Shown: piece by piece, positions 37,244-47,278 of the stretch | Layout: every line of letters starts with the position of its first letter | Numbering within the stretch: the stretch's first letter is position 1 | NCBI RefSeq assembly: GCF_014842025.1 | Contig: NZ_JACYUY010000017.1 | Span: 1-64,000, forward strand | Length of the DNA: 64,000 nucleotides | DNA from: Massilia sp. CFBP 13721 | GTDB lineage: Bacteria; Pseudomonadota; Gammaproteobacteria; Burkholderiales; Burkholderiaceae_D | Direction: 5' to 3' | Made by a program: the position numbers and the translations under genes | Notes under the pieces: generated by a model | Database searches by the model: none | What the model saw: the letters and a program-made list of their open reading frames with translations, nothing else | What the model was told of the DNA's origin: nothing

Positions 37244-37289
37244 AAACCACAGAGTTCGCGCGGCTTGTGTCGCGCGCCTCTGTGGTTTT
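37244..37289 (+). terminator. Terminator of carAB
   Basis: AACCACAGAG (37245-37254) pairs with CTCTGTGGTT (37278-37287), with an inner GCGCG/CGCGC pairing, followed by TTTTC. It lies 20 nt after the carB stop. Confidence 0.75.
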
Positions 37290-37325
37290 CGCTTGTACGT
37301 CCACGAATTCGATAAGCAGAGATTT

Positions 37326-37805
37326 ATGAACAATACGATCCCATTGACCAAGTACGGTGCCGAACTCCTGAAGCAGGAGCTGCACCAGCTGAAAACCAAG
37401 GAACGCCGCATCGTCATCGACGCGATCGCCGAAGCGCGCTCGCACGGCGACCTGTCGGAGAACGCCGAGTACGACGCCGCCAAGGAACGCCAGGCCTTTG
37501 TCGAAGGCCGCATCGCCGAACTCGAAGGCAAACTGAGCGCCGCCCAGATCATCGATCCGGCCACGCTCGACGCCGAAGGCCGCGTCGTCTTCGCCTCGAC
37601 CGTCGACCTCGAAGACCTGGAGTCGGGCCAGAAGGTCAGCTACCAGATCGTCGGCCTCGACGAAGCCGACATCAAAGTCAACAAGGTCTCGGTCACCTCG
37701 CCAATCGCGCGCGCCCTGATCGGCAAGTACGCCGGCGACGTGGTCGAAGTGCAGGCGCCGTCCGGCCCGCGCGAATACGAAATCCTCGAAGTACGCTACG
37801 TCTGA
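37326..37805 (+). CDS. greA: Transcription elongation factor GreA
   Basis: A 159-residue factor that stimulates RNA polymerase to cleave backtracked transcripts. The N-terminal coiled coil carries the catalytic acidic tip (RSHGDLSENAEYDAAKERQ) and the C-terminal FKBP-like domain has VSYQIVGLDEADI and SPIARALIGKYAGD. The start is ATG 37326 (MNNTIPLTKYGAEL). The TGA overlaps the next ATG (TGATG). Confidence 0.96.
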   Translation: MNNTIPLTKYGAELLKQELHQLKTKERRIVIDAIAEARSHGDLSENAEYDAAKERQAFVEGRIAELEGKLSAAQIIDPATLDAEGRVVFASTVDLEDLESGQKVSYQIVGLDEADIKVNKVSVTSPIARALIGKYAGDVVEVQAPSGPREYEILEVRYV

Positions 37806-38263
37806 TGACGCCATTGACCGCGCGGCTGCCGGCGGCACGGGTGCTGGTGGCGGCGCTGTGGGCGGGCGCCCTGTGGGTGCTCGGCTATATCGCCGCGCCG
37901 GCGGTGTTCGGCATCGTCAGCGGTCCGCTGGCGGGCGACATCGTGGGAAGCTTCTTGCGCCGCCTGGCCTGGATCAGCATTGCCTGTGCGCTGGTGATGC
38001 TGGTGCTGGTGCGCGTCTCGCCTGATCTCGCAGCAGGGCGGCGGCGCTTCCTGAACCTGCTGGTGCTGGCGATGCTGGCCTGCGCGCTGGTGATGTTCGT
38101 CGGCCTGCAGCCGGCGATGGCGGCGCTGCGCGAAGCGGCCGGGCCGGCCGGCGTGCGCGCCTCGCCCATGTGGACGCAATTCGCGGTCATGCACGGCGTC
38201 TCGCAGCTGTTCCACTTGATCGAAGGCGTGCTGGCGGCCGTGCTGGTGGTGAAGTCCCGGTAG
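37805..38263 (+). CDS. DUF4149 family membrane protein
   Basis: A 152-residue inner-membrane protein with about four hydrophobic helices: VLVAALWAGALWVLGYIAAPAVF, the helix around WISIACALVMLVLV, LVLAMLACALVMFVG, and the last near the C-terminus. WVLGYIAAPAVF is typical of DUF4149; the function is unknown. It is translationally coupled to greA. Its TAG stop lies within GTAGGGTGCGCAC, which looks like the edge of a repeat element. Confidence 0.85.
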   Translation: MTPLTARLPAARVLVAALWAGALWVLGYIAAPAVFGIVSGPLAGDIVGSFLRRLAWISIACALVMLVLVRVSPDLAAGRRRFLNLLVLAMLACALVMFVGLQPAMAALREAAGPAGVRASPMWTQFAVMHGVSQLFHLIEGVLAAVLVVKSR

Positions 38264-38280
38264 GGTGCGCACTCGTGCGC
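38260..38280. repeat. Possible degenerate GTAGGGTG repeat end
   Basis: GTAGGGTGCGCAC followed by TCGTGCGC (GCGCAC/GTGCGC stem) at the 3' end of the DUF4149 gene. Only the left end resembles the dispersed repeat family; no matching CCACCCTAC end follows. Confidence 0.3.
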
Positions 38281-38330
38281 GCGCGGTCTGATCGTGCGCG
38301 TCGTTCCACCGTCGCGGACCGCCACATGCG

Positions 38331-38362
38331 AAAAAAAAACCGGAGACATCGCTCCGGTTTTT
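38331..38362. terminator. Bidirectional terminator between the DUF4149 gene and yhbY
   Basis: AAAACCGGAG (38336-38345) pairs with CTCCGGTTTT (38352-38361), with A9 on the left and T5 on the right. It can terminate both the rightward greA-DUF4149 transcript and the leftward yhbY transcript. Confidence 0.85.
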
Positions 38363-38367
38363 GTTGA

Positions 38368-38838
38368 TTACTTGTTCAGTGCATTCTTCTTGGTGCTGGC
38401 CTGGCGCGGTTTGGCGCGCTTGATGTTGCCGCCGGCGGTGACGCGTTCGTTCCCCTTGATCATGACCTTGGTGACGCTCGGCTTCTTGGTGCCGCTGGCG
38501 CTGGCCTTGACGATGGTGACTTCGCGCATGCCCTTGCCGGACTTGCTGCTGCGTTCCTTGACCGCTTCGACTTTCGGGCGGTACAGGACCAGCAGCTTGC
38601 CGATGTGCTGGACCGGCGCTGCGTCGAGTTCGCCGCAGATTTGTTCGTACATGGCGACGCGCGCTTCGCGGTCGTCGCCGAAGACGCGGACCTTGATCAG
38701 GCCGTGCGCATCGAGGCTGCCGGCGATTTCCTTCATGACGGATTCGGTCAGGCCCGATTCGCCAATCATGACCACAGGCTTCAGGCCATGGGCTTCCGCA
38801 CGCAAGGCGCTACGTTCGCCGGGTGTAAGTGTAAGCAT
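38368..38838 (-). CDS. yhbY: YhbY-type (CRM domain) RNA-binding protein
   Basis: A 156-residue ribosome-associated protein. The CRS1-YhbY (CRM) domain fills about residues 1-95: LTPGERSALRAEAHGLKPVVMIG, a GxxG-like loop, and QHIGKLLVLYRP. The C-terminal 55 residues are a Lys/Ser-rich basic extension absent from the 97-residue E. coli protein, common in betaproteobacteria. The family binds pre-50S particles. It is divergent from rlmE, as in many proteobacteria. Confidence 0.92.
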   Translation of the reverse strand: MLTLTPGERSALRAEAHGLKPVVMIGESGLTESVMKEIAGSLDAHGLIKVRVFGDDREARVAMYEQICGELDAAPVQHIGKLLVLYRPKVEAVKERSSKSGKGMREVTIVKASASGTKKPSVTKVMIKGNERVTAGGNIKRAKPRQASTKKNALNK

Positions 38839-38880
38839 AATAATTTTTTGATGTACCTATAAAAGCAGTATTCTACGCGA

Positions 38881-39567
38881 ATGGCCAAGAACAAATCCAA
38901 CCAAAACTGGTTACACGACCATATTAACGACCCCTACGTGAAGCAGGCGCAGAAAGACGGGTTCCGCGCCCGTGCCGCCTACAAGCTGAAAGAAATCGAC
39001 GAAGCGGAAAAACTCATCAAGCCGGGCCAGGTCATTGTCGACCTCGGCTGCACGCCAGGCAGCTGGGCGCAGTACACGCGCCGCAAGCTCGCCGGAAAAG
39101 AGGGCGGGGGCATCAACGGCACCATCATCGGCCTCGACATCCTGCCGATGGAACCGGTGGCCGACGTGCATTACATCCAGGGCGATTTCCGCGAAGATGT
39201 TGTATTGGACCAACTAGCCGCCGTGCTCGAAGGCCGCAAGACCGACCTTGTATTGTCGGACATGGCGCCCAATCTGTCGGGTATTCCGACGGCCGACGCC
39301 GCGCGCATGGAACATTTGATCGATCTCGCGGTTGAGTTTTCGCAAATGCACCTCAAGCCGAGCGGCGCATTGTTGGTCAAGTGCTTCAAGGATATGGGCT
39401 TCACGCAGATCGTCGAGAAGTTCCGTACCGAGTTCAAAACCGTCAAACAGATCAAGCCAAAGGCAAGCCGCGACAAATCCTCGGAAATTTTCCTGCTTGG
39501 ACGCGGTCTTAAGAATCCGGTGGCGTATAAATCCGCGCTCGATACCGATCCGGCCCTTGATATTTGA
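38881..39567 (+). CDS. rlmE: 23S rRNA 2'-O-ribose U2552 methyltransferase RlmE (FtsJ)
   Basis: A 228-residue SAM-dependent methyltransferase acting on U2552 of 23S rRNA. SAM site [15 protein letters not shown]; catalytic K-D-K-E tetrad in [30 protein letters not shown] and [10 protein letters not shown]. The N-terminal [18 protein letters not shown] binds RNA. It starts a cluster with ftsH, separated by 213 bp. Confidence 0.96.
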   Translation: MAKNKSNQNWLHDHINDPYVKQAQKDGFRARAAYKLKEIDEAEKLIKPGQVIVDLGCTPGSWAQYTRRKLAGKEGGGINGTIIGLDILPMEPVADVHYIQGDFREDVVLDQLAAVLEGRKTDLVLSDMAPNLSGIPTADAARMEHLIDLAVEFSQMHLKPSGALLVKCFKDMGFTQIVEKFRTEFKTVKQIKPKASRDKSSEIFLLGRGLKNPVAYKSALDTDPALDI

Positions 39568-39703
39568 GCCGATAGCCGCACATGGACGGCGTGGTGCCTC
39601 GCCTGCGTGGCGCGACACACCCGTTTGCGCGCTTGTCGAGGTCCAAACGGTGGCGATATGGCATCATGTCGGCTTGTGCCTGGCACGCCCCGCTTGCTGC
39701 TAG

Positions 39704-39742
39704 TAAAATCGCGAGTAGAATCGCAAGTAAATCGGCAATCTC
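39704..39742. repeat. Short near-tandem AATCGCRAGTA repeat upstream of ftsH
   Basis: AATCGCGAGTAG (39707-39718), AATCGCAAGTA (39719-39729) and AATCGGCAATC follow one another in the 213-bp rlmE-ftsH gap. It could be a binding-site array or chance. No clear ftsH promoter was found nearby. Confidence 0.35.
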
Positions 39743-39780
39743 AAATTGGTATTGGTGCGATCCGCATCGGAGGAGTTTTC

Positions 39781-41667
<1,887 letters not shown>

Positions 41668-41702
41668 TGGTCATAGCGCCTTGATCGCGTAGCAACTCTG
41701 GA

Positions 41703-41732
41703 GCAAAAGGCATCCTTGTGGATGTCTTTTGC
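41703..41732 (+). terminator. Terminator-like hairpin after ftsH
   Basis: GCAAAAGGCATCC (41703-41715) pairs with GGATGTCTTTTGC (41720-41732), with one G-T pair and loop TTGT. The T-run is inside the stem, so termination may be partial, allowing read-through into folP. Confidence 0.6.
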
Positions 41733-41812
41733 GCGTTAACGAGCTGTTAAAGCGATCTGCTGTCGAATCAGGCAGACATCGGGCGTCCTTCACTTCTTCT
41801 CACTTCATTTTT

Positions 41813-42649
41813 ATGCGTCAACTGCTGCAATGCGGCCGCTTCAGCTTCCGGCTGGAACAGCGCCCGCTCGTCATGGGCATCCTCAACGTCACGCCCGATT
41901 CCTTTTCCGATGGCGGCCGTTACGGCACGCTCGAGTTCGCCATCGCCAGGGCCGAGGCCATGGCGACCGATGGCGTCGACCTGATCGACATCGGCGGCGA
42001 GTCGACCCGGCCGGGTTCACCCAGTGTTCCTGTCGAGGAAGAGCTGCGCCGCGTGATGCCGGCCGTGTACGCATTGCAGGGACTGGGGCGCGCGCTGTCG
42101 GTCGATACCTGCAAGCCCCAAGTGATGCGCGAAGTGATTATTGCCGGTGCAGACATGATCAACGACATCAACGGTTTCCGCGCGCCCGGTGCGATCGAGG
42201 CCGTAAAAGACAGCGACTGCGGCCTGTGCATCATGCACATGCAGGGAACGCCCCAGGATATGCAGGCCCAGCCGGTCTACACCGACGTGGTGCGCGAGGT
42301 GATCGATTTCCTGCGCGAACGTGTCGAGGCACTGCTGGCGGCCGGGATCGAGCGCGAGCGCATCTGCCTCGATCCGGGGCTCGGCTTCGGCAAGACGGTC
42401 GAACACAATTACGCCTTGCTGCGCGCAACCGCCCGTATCGAGCAGGAACTCGGTCTGCCGGTGCTGATCGGCTTGTCGCGCAAGTCGATGATCGGAGCCA
42501 TCACCGGACGCCCGGTCGAAGAAAGATTGCCTGGAAGCATTGCTGGCGCCTTGGCTGCGGTCGCGCATGGCGCTAAAATCCTGCGGGTTCATGATGTTGC
42601 GGAGACGGTCGATGCGCTGAAGGTCTGGCGCGCGGCGACCGTTGCTTAG
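41813..42649 (+). CDS. folP: Dihydropteroate synthase
   Basis: A 278-residue TIM-barrel enzyme joining p-aminobenzoate to 6-hydroxymethyl-dihydropterin pyrophosphate in folate synthesis; target of sulfonamides. Signatures are MGILNVTPDSFSDGG and LIDIGGESTRPGS, plus MINDINGF, CIMHMQGTP, DPGLGFGKT and GLSRKSMIG. The start is ATG 41813 (MRQLLQCGRF); no strong ribosome-binding site is visible, and the earlier in-frame TTG is unlikely. Confidence 0.95.
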   Translation: MRQLLQCGRFSFRLEQRPLVMGILNVTPDSFSDGGRYGTLEFAIARAEAMATDGVDLIDIGGESTRPGSPSVPVEEELRRVMPAVYALQGLGRALSVDTCKPQVMREVIIAGADMINDINGFRAPGAIEAVKDSDCGLCIMHMQGTPQDMQAQPVYTDVVREVIDFLRERVEALLAAGIERERICLDPGLGFGKTVEHNYALLRATARIEQELGLPVLIGLSRKSMIGAITGRPVEERLPGSIAGALAAVAHGAKILRVHDVAETVDALKVWRAATVA

Positions 42650-42718
42650 TCGCATCTTCTCAGCAGTACGAAGTCAGAGATGACAAATTAATCGTTTCAT
42701 TTATAAAAGAGAACAAGC

Positions 42719-44056
42719 ATGGCACGCAAATATTTCGGTACGGATGGCGTTCGTGGCCAGGTCGGTGTTGCACCGATCACGCCTGACTTCGTGATGCGCC
42801 TCGGCTACGCTGCCGGCATGGTACTGGCCAAGGATTACGCCAGTGGCAGCCGCCCGACCGTGTTGATCGGCAAGGACACCCGCATTTCCGGTTACATGCT
42901 CGAAGCGGCGCTCGAAGCGGGCTTTTCCGCCGCCGGCGTCGACGTGATGCTGGCCGGCCCGATGCCGACGCCTGCGATCGCCTACCTGACGCGCGCACTG
43001 CGCCTGCAGGCCGGCGTCGTGATCTCGGCTTCGCACAATCCGTTCCAGGACAACGGCATCAAGTTCTTTTCCGCACATGGCACCAAGTTGCCCGACAGCG
43101 TCGAACTGTCCATCGAAGAAGCGATCGACCAGCCGATGTCCTGCGTGCCCTCCGACAAGCTTGGACGCGCCACGCGCCTGCGCGACGCCCAGGGCCGCTA
43201 CATTGAATTTTGCAAGAGTACCTTCCCGAATGAACTCGACTTGCGCGGTTTAAAAATCGTCGTCGACAGCGCACATGGCGCCGCCTACAACATCGCACCG
43301 CACGTGTTCCACGAGCTGGGCGCGGAAGTGATCTCGATCGGCGCCTCGCCCGATGGCTTCAACATCAATGCCGGCTTCGGCGCCACCGCACCGAAAGCGC
43401 TGTCCGCCGCCGTGGTCGAACACAAGGCCGACCTCGGCATCGCCCTCGACGGCGACGCCGACCGCCTGATCATGGTCGACGCCACCGGCCGCGTCTACAA
43501 CGGTGACGAATTGCTGTACCTGATGGTGCGCGACCGCATGTCGACCGGCCCGGTGGCAGGGGCGGTCGGCACCCTGATGACTAACATGGCGCTGGAAGTG
43601 GCGTTCAAGGAACTCGGCATCGGTTTTGCCCGCGCCAAGGTCGGCGACCGCTACGTGCTCGAAGTCATGCAGGAACGCGGCTGGATCCTGGGTGGGGAGG
43701 GCTCCGGCCACCTGCTGGCGCTGGACAAGCACACCACCGGCGATGGCATCGTGTCCTCGCTGCAGGTGCTGTCGGCCCTGAAGCGCAGCGGCAAATCGCT
43801 GGAAGCCTGCTGCGCCGAGCTGCAGCTCTATCCACAAACCTTGATCAACAAGCGCGTCAGCCCGGGTTTCGACTGGACCAAGGATGCCGCCATGGTGGCG
43901 GAGAAGGAAGCGGTCGAACGCGAACTGGGCGACAGCGGCCGCGTGCTGATCCGCGCCTCGGGCACCGAGCCGCTGATCCGCGTGATGGTCGAAGCGAAAA
44001 ACGCGGAAATCGCCGACAGCATGGCGCGCCGTATTGCCGACAAGCTCGCCGCCTGA
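42719..44056 (+). CDS. glmM: Phosphoglucosamine mutase
   Basis: A 445-residue enzyme converting glucosamine-6-P to glucosamine-1-P for UDP-GlcNAc synthesis. It starts [11 protein letters not shown]; the phosphoserine loop is [13 protein letters not shown] (Ser near residue 105); metal loop DGDADR; sugar loop GEGSGH; phosphate loop [14 protein letters not shown]. It lies downstream of folP with 69 nt between them, the usual betaproteobacterial pairing. It also supplies precursor for the nearby polysaccharide locus. Confidence 0.96.
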   Translation: MARKYFGTDGVRGQVGVAPITPDFVMRLGYAAGMVLAKDYASGSRPTVLIGKDTRISGYMLEAALEAGFSAAGVDVMLAGPMPTPAIAYLTRALRLQAGVVISASHNPFQDNGIKFFSAHGTKLPDSVELSIEEAIDQPMSCVPSDKLGRATRLRDAQGRYIEFCKSTFPNELDLRGLKIVVDSAHGAAYNIAPHVFHELGAEVISIGASPDGFNINAGFGATAPKALSAAVVEHKADLGIALDGDADRLIMVDATGRVYNGDELLYLMVRDRMSTGPVAGAVGTLMTNMALEVAFKELGIGFARAKVGDRYVLEVMQERGWILGGEGSGHLLALDKHTTGDGIVSSLQVLSALKRSGKSLEACCAELQLYPQTLINKRVSPGFDWTKDAAMVAEKEAVERELGDSGRVLIRASGTEPLIRVMVEAKNAEIADSMARRIADKLAA

Positions 44057-44097
44057 GCTCCGGAGCGCTTTAATTGCACGGCCTGGTGCTGCCCGCA

Positions 44098-44126
44098 TTG
44101 ACGCAGCACCGGCGCGATAGTAAAAT
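44098..44126 (+). promoter_or_regulatory. Promoter of tRNA-Pro
   Basis: TTGACG (44098-44103) and TAAAAT (44121-44126), spacer exactly 17 nt, ending 9 nt before the tRNA. Confidence 0.8.
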
Positions 44127-44135
44127 GGGTGTATT

Positions 44136-44212
44136 CGGAGTGTAGCGCAGCCCGGTAGCGCACCTGGTTTGGGACCAGGGGGTCCAAGGTTCGAATCCTT
44201 GTACTCCGACCA
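44136..44212 (+). tRNA. tRNA-Pro (anticodon TGG)
   Basis: A 77-nt cloverleaf: acceptor CGGAGTG paired to TACTCCG, anticodon stem CCTGG/CCAGG with loop TTTGGGA (TGG at 44170-44172), T-loop TTCGAAT, and an encoded CCA end. It has its own promoter and an intrinsic terminator. Confidence 0.97.
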
Positions 44213-44222
44213 AGGTATTACG

Positions 44223-44249
44223 AACGGGCCGTCTTCGACGGCCCGTTTT
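44223..44249 (+). terminator. Terminator after tRNA-Pro
   Basis: AACGGGCCGTC (44223-44233) pairs perfectly with GACGGCCCGTT (44237-44247), loop TTC, followed by TTTTC. Confidence 0.9.
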
Positions 44250-44284
44250 CATTTCTGCATCGATTTTCGTCGACGCATCTCTCT

Positions 44285-44361
<77 letters not shown>

Positions 44362-44393
44362 GTGAATACGACAACTCCATACTGCCCTCGCTG

Positions 44394-44879
44394 TCAGACC
44401 GCCGCTTTCGGCGCCGGCTTTGCCGCCCCCTTGGCAAACGACTTCGCCAGCACCGCATGCCGATGCTGGAAAAACAGTTTTACGAACCAGCCCACGATTG
44501 GCCCCGCCACGCGCGGCTTGAAGGTGAGGTTGTCGGTCACCAATGTCCCGCCCGCCGTCGGCGTGATGATCCGTTCGTGGCGCCAGGAACGCATCGACAG
44601 TAGCGGTGATTGCTCGACGAAGCGGCGTCCCGGCTCGATCTCGGAAAATGTCAGCTTCGACATATCGATCGGAAACAGTCCGAGCAGCAGGAACTGGCAG
44701 CGGCACAGCGGCTTGTCGAGGGTGGTGTCCTCGCCGATGTGGGTCATGCCCTTCGGAAAAGTGATCTTCAGGACGGGCCACATTTCGGCCTTGATGCCTT
44801 TGATCGACGTCGACCAGGCCCAGACTTCCTCGGCGGAAGCGGGTACTGTCGTGTTGAATGTGTGTCGTACTGTTGCCAT
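44394..44879 (-). CDS. SRPBCC (START/Bet v1-like) family protein
   Basis: A 161-residue protein of the polyketide-cyclase/SRPBCC fold: TFNTTVPASAEEVWAWSTSI at the N-terminus and the characteristic long C-terminal helix after FKPRVAGPIVGWFVKLFF. The fold binds hydrophobic ligands; no specific role can be assigned. The last ~15 residues are Ala/Lys-rich. It is convergent with the tRNA genes and lies downstream of the M28 peptidase terminator. Confidence 0.72.
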   Translation of the reverse strand: MATVRHTFNTTVPASAEEVWAWSTSIKGIKAEMWPVLKITFPKGMTHIGEDTTLDKPLCRCQFLLLGLFPIDMSKLTFSEIEPGRRFVEQSPLLSMRSWRHERIITPTAGGTLVTDNLTFKPRVAGPIVGWFVKLFFQHRHAVLAKSFAKGAAKPAPKAAV

Positions 44880-44977
44880 CGGGCCTCCGCTGTGATGGAG
44901 GTATTGTCGGCGCGCGTGTCGCCTCAGTCCGTTAGCCAGCTCGCAGTTCCTGCAAAATTCACCGGTGTCGTGGGCAG

Positions 44978-45003
44978 AAAAAAGGGCGCCTGTCGCGCCC
45001 TTT
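44978..45003 (-). terminator. Terminator of the M28 peptidase gene
   Basis: AAAGGGCGC (44981-44989) pairs with GCGCCCTTT (44995-45003), and on the minus strand it is followed by TTTTTT. It lies 5 nt from the peptidase stop codon. Confidence 0.85.
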
Positions 45004-45008
45004 GCCCC

Positions 45009-46094
45009 TTACTTCGCGTTGCGTCCCTGCCAGATGCCGAGATACTTGCTTGCCTTCGGATTCTTGGCATTCCACTGCGGCGCCGTGCTGCCGTTCGCAA
45101 TCGTCCAGATCGCCAGCGCGACGGTACGGTCGACCGCGGCCATGTTGTCGTAGTCGATCTTGTCCCAGTGATCGCCGGCGCCGTGGTAGTCGGGGAAGGC
45201 GTAGGCGACGCTGACCGTGTGCGACGGTATGCCCTGGTCGGCCAGGGCCTGGTTGTCGCTGTGGGCAAAATACTTGTCGCTGTTGACCGGGTGTTTCCAG
45301 ACGCGGATGCCGGTATCGTCGCCCGCTGCCTTCAGGATGTTGCCAACGTCCGAGAAGTCGAAGCCGGTCACGCCAAACGCGCGCACCTGGGCGCCCTCGT
45401 TGTCGTCGGTGCGTCCGACCTGTTCCAAATTGATGCCGGCAATGGTCTTTTCGATCGGCACCAGCGGGTTGGCGCCGTAATAGCGCGAGCCGACCAGGCC
45501 GTGTTCTTCGCCGAATACCGTCATGAAGACGATGCTGCGCTTGGGCCGCACCTTGTTGGTGCTGAACGCCTTGGCCAGCTCGATCACCGAGACCGTCCCG
45601 CTGCCGTCGTCGTTGGCGCCGTTGAAGATGCCGTCGCCCTGGCCCGGTTTCAGGCCGACGTGGTCGTAGTGTGCGGTCACCAGGACATAGGTATCCTTCA
45701 ACGCGGGATCGGAACCACGCAGGATGCCGACCACGTTGCGCACTTTTACTGGAGCAGCCGGGGTGGCGGGCGGGTTCTTGGCGCGCTTCGGATCGATCAG
45801 GTTCCAGTCCGCTGTCTGGAAATAGCCATCGTCGCCCAGCGGCTCGAGGCCGGCGGCGCGGAACTGCGAGGCGATGAATTCGGCGGCGATGTCGAGTCCG
45901 CGCGAGGGTGTGCCGCGGCCTTCGAGCGCATCCGAAGCCAGGAAGGAGAGGTTGCCGCGCATCGCCGCGGCCGAGATGCGCTCGAGCACGGGCGCGGCAT
46001 CGGGCGGCACGGGAGCGGCGCCGGCGGCGAACGGCAGGGCCAGGCCGAAGAGGCCGGAGAGGATGCGGGGAAGCAGGCGTTTGGACAGGAGCAT
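45009..46094 (-). CDS. Secreted M28 family zinc aminopeptidase
   Basis: A 361-residue exported peptidase. The ATG at 46094 gives the signal peptide MLLSKRLLPRILSGLFGLAL...AGAAP; the in-frame TTG upstream is not favoured. The two-zinc M28 site is visible: TAHYDHVG (His), NGANDDGSG (bridging Asp), FGEEHGL (general-base Glu and ligand Glu), NLEQVG, and PDYHGAGDHWD (His). An apical/PA-like insertion is not obvious. It probably cleaves N-terminal residues from peptides in the periplasm or outside the cell. Confidence 0.9.
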   Translation of the reverse strand: MLLSKRLLPRILSGLFGLALPFAAGAAPVPPDAAPVLERISAAAMRGNLSFLASDALEGRGTPSRGLDIAAEFIASQFRAAGLEPLGDDGYFQTADWNLIDPKRAKNPPATPAAPVKVRNVVGILRGSDPALKDTYVLVTAHYDHVGLKPGQGDGIFNGANDDGSGTVSVIELAKAFSTNKVRPKRSIVFMTVFGEEHGLVGSRYYGANPLVPIEKTIAGINLEQVGRTDDNEGAQVRAFGVTGFDFSDVGNILKAAGDDTGIRVWKHPVNSDKYFAHSDNQALADQGIPSHTVSVAYAFPDYHGAGDHWDKIDYDNMAAVDRTVALAIWTIANGSTAPQWNAKNPKASKYLGIWQGRNAK

Positions 46095-46315
46095 GGACGG
46101 GGCGCGTGAGCGTTCAGATAGTTGATGAAGTAGCAAAGCTGTTGGAGTATATCGCTCTGCGTTGCGCTCGGGAACCCAAGTTTTGACGTCGAATTTCCGT
46201 GTGTGTCGGTATTTGTTGTCTGTTTGGAAACGAGCGACGCTGGGATGGTCTTTATGTTAACGTCTCCCATACTGTTGGCCTGCGTCTGGCGGGCTCGTCC
46301 AATTATGGAGTGCGT

Positions 46316-47278
46316 ATGCGTGTTCATCGTCTGCTGGGATGTGCTGCCTTGCTGGCCGCGTTTGGCATGGCGTTTGCGGGTCCGGCCCAGGCCCAGGGCC
46401 AAGTGCAGAACCAGGCGCCGGGCGACACCTTCACCCTCAAACTCCCCGCTGGCGAGTCGGCAGCGGCGAGCGCGCAGACGGGCACCGTCCAGTTCATCGG
46501 CACCGCGACCGTGCTCATCCGCTACCGCGGACTGACCATCATGACCGATCCGAATTTCCTGCACAAGGGCGACCACGTCCACCTTGGCTACGGACTCACC
46601 TCGCAGCGCCAGACCAATCCGGCCATCGATTTCGACAAGCTGCCGCCGATCGACCTGGTGATCCTGTCGCACATGCACGACGACCACTTCGACAAGCTGG
46701 TGCAGGAGCGGCTGAACCGCAACACACCGATCGTCTCCACCCGCGAAGCGACCGAAAAGCTCAAGCGCCTCGGCTTCCAGCAACGCTTCGCACTGTCGGA
46801 ATGGGACCGGCTCGAAGTCACGAAGGGCGACACGCGCCTGCGTGTGACCTCGGTGCCGGGACGGCATGGCGCCGCCGGCGTTGCGGTGCTGTTGCCGAAG
46901 GTGATGGGCAGCGTGCTCGATTTCGGCCCGACGCCCGATACGCCCGATTACCGCATGTACATCAGCGGCGACACCCTGGTCTACGACGACATCCACAACA
47001 TTCCGCAGCGCTTCCCGGGCATCGACCTGGCCCTGCTGCACCTCGGCGGCACCCGCATCCTGGGTGTGTTCAAGGTGACGATGGACGGCAAGGATGGCGT
47101 CCAGATGATGCAGATCGTCAAGCCAAAGAAGACGATCCCGATCCATTACAACGACTATGACGTCTTCAAGTCCCCGCTCGCCGACTTCGCGCGCGAGGTC
47201 AAGGCCGCCGGGCTGGAGGAAAGCGTGGTCTACCTGGCGCACGGCGACACCTATACATTCACGCCGCGCCAGCGCTAA
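46316..47278 (+). CDS. Periplasmic metallo-beta-lactamase-fold hydrolase
   Basis: A 320-residue secreted protein with signal MRVHRLLGCAALLAAFGMAFAG...AQA. The MBL motif SHMHDDHFD (HxHxDH) is intact, with later metal ligands in GRHG, SGDTL and IHYNDYD. It resembles UlaG/YtnP-like or NAPE-PLD-like MBL proteins with unknown substrate. The start at 46316 has GGAG 5 nt upstream. Its TAA overlaps the convergent GH1 stop codon on the other strand (47275-47278). Confidence 0.83.
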   Translation: MRVHRLLGCAALLAAFGMAFAGPAQAQGQVQNQAPGDTFTLKLPAGESAAASAQTGTVQFIGTATVLIRYRGLTIMTDPNFLHKGDHVHLGYGLTSQRQTNPAIDFDKLPPIDLVILSHMHDDHFDKLVQERLNRNTPIVSTREATEKLKRLGFQQRFALSEWDRLEVTKGDTRLRVTSVPGRHGAAGVAVLLPKVMGSVLDFGPTPDTPDYRMYISGDTLVYDDIHNIPQRFPGIDLALLHLGGTRILGVFKVTMDGKDGVQMMQIVKPKKTIPIHYNDYDVFKSPLADFAREVKAAGLEESVVYLAHGDTYTFTPRQR

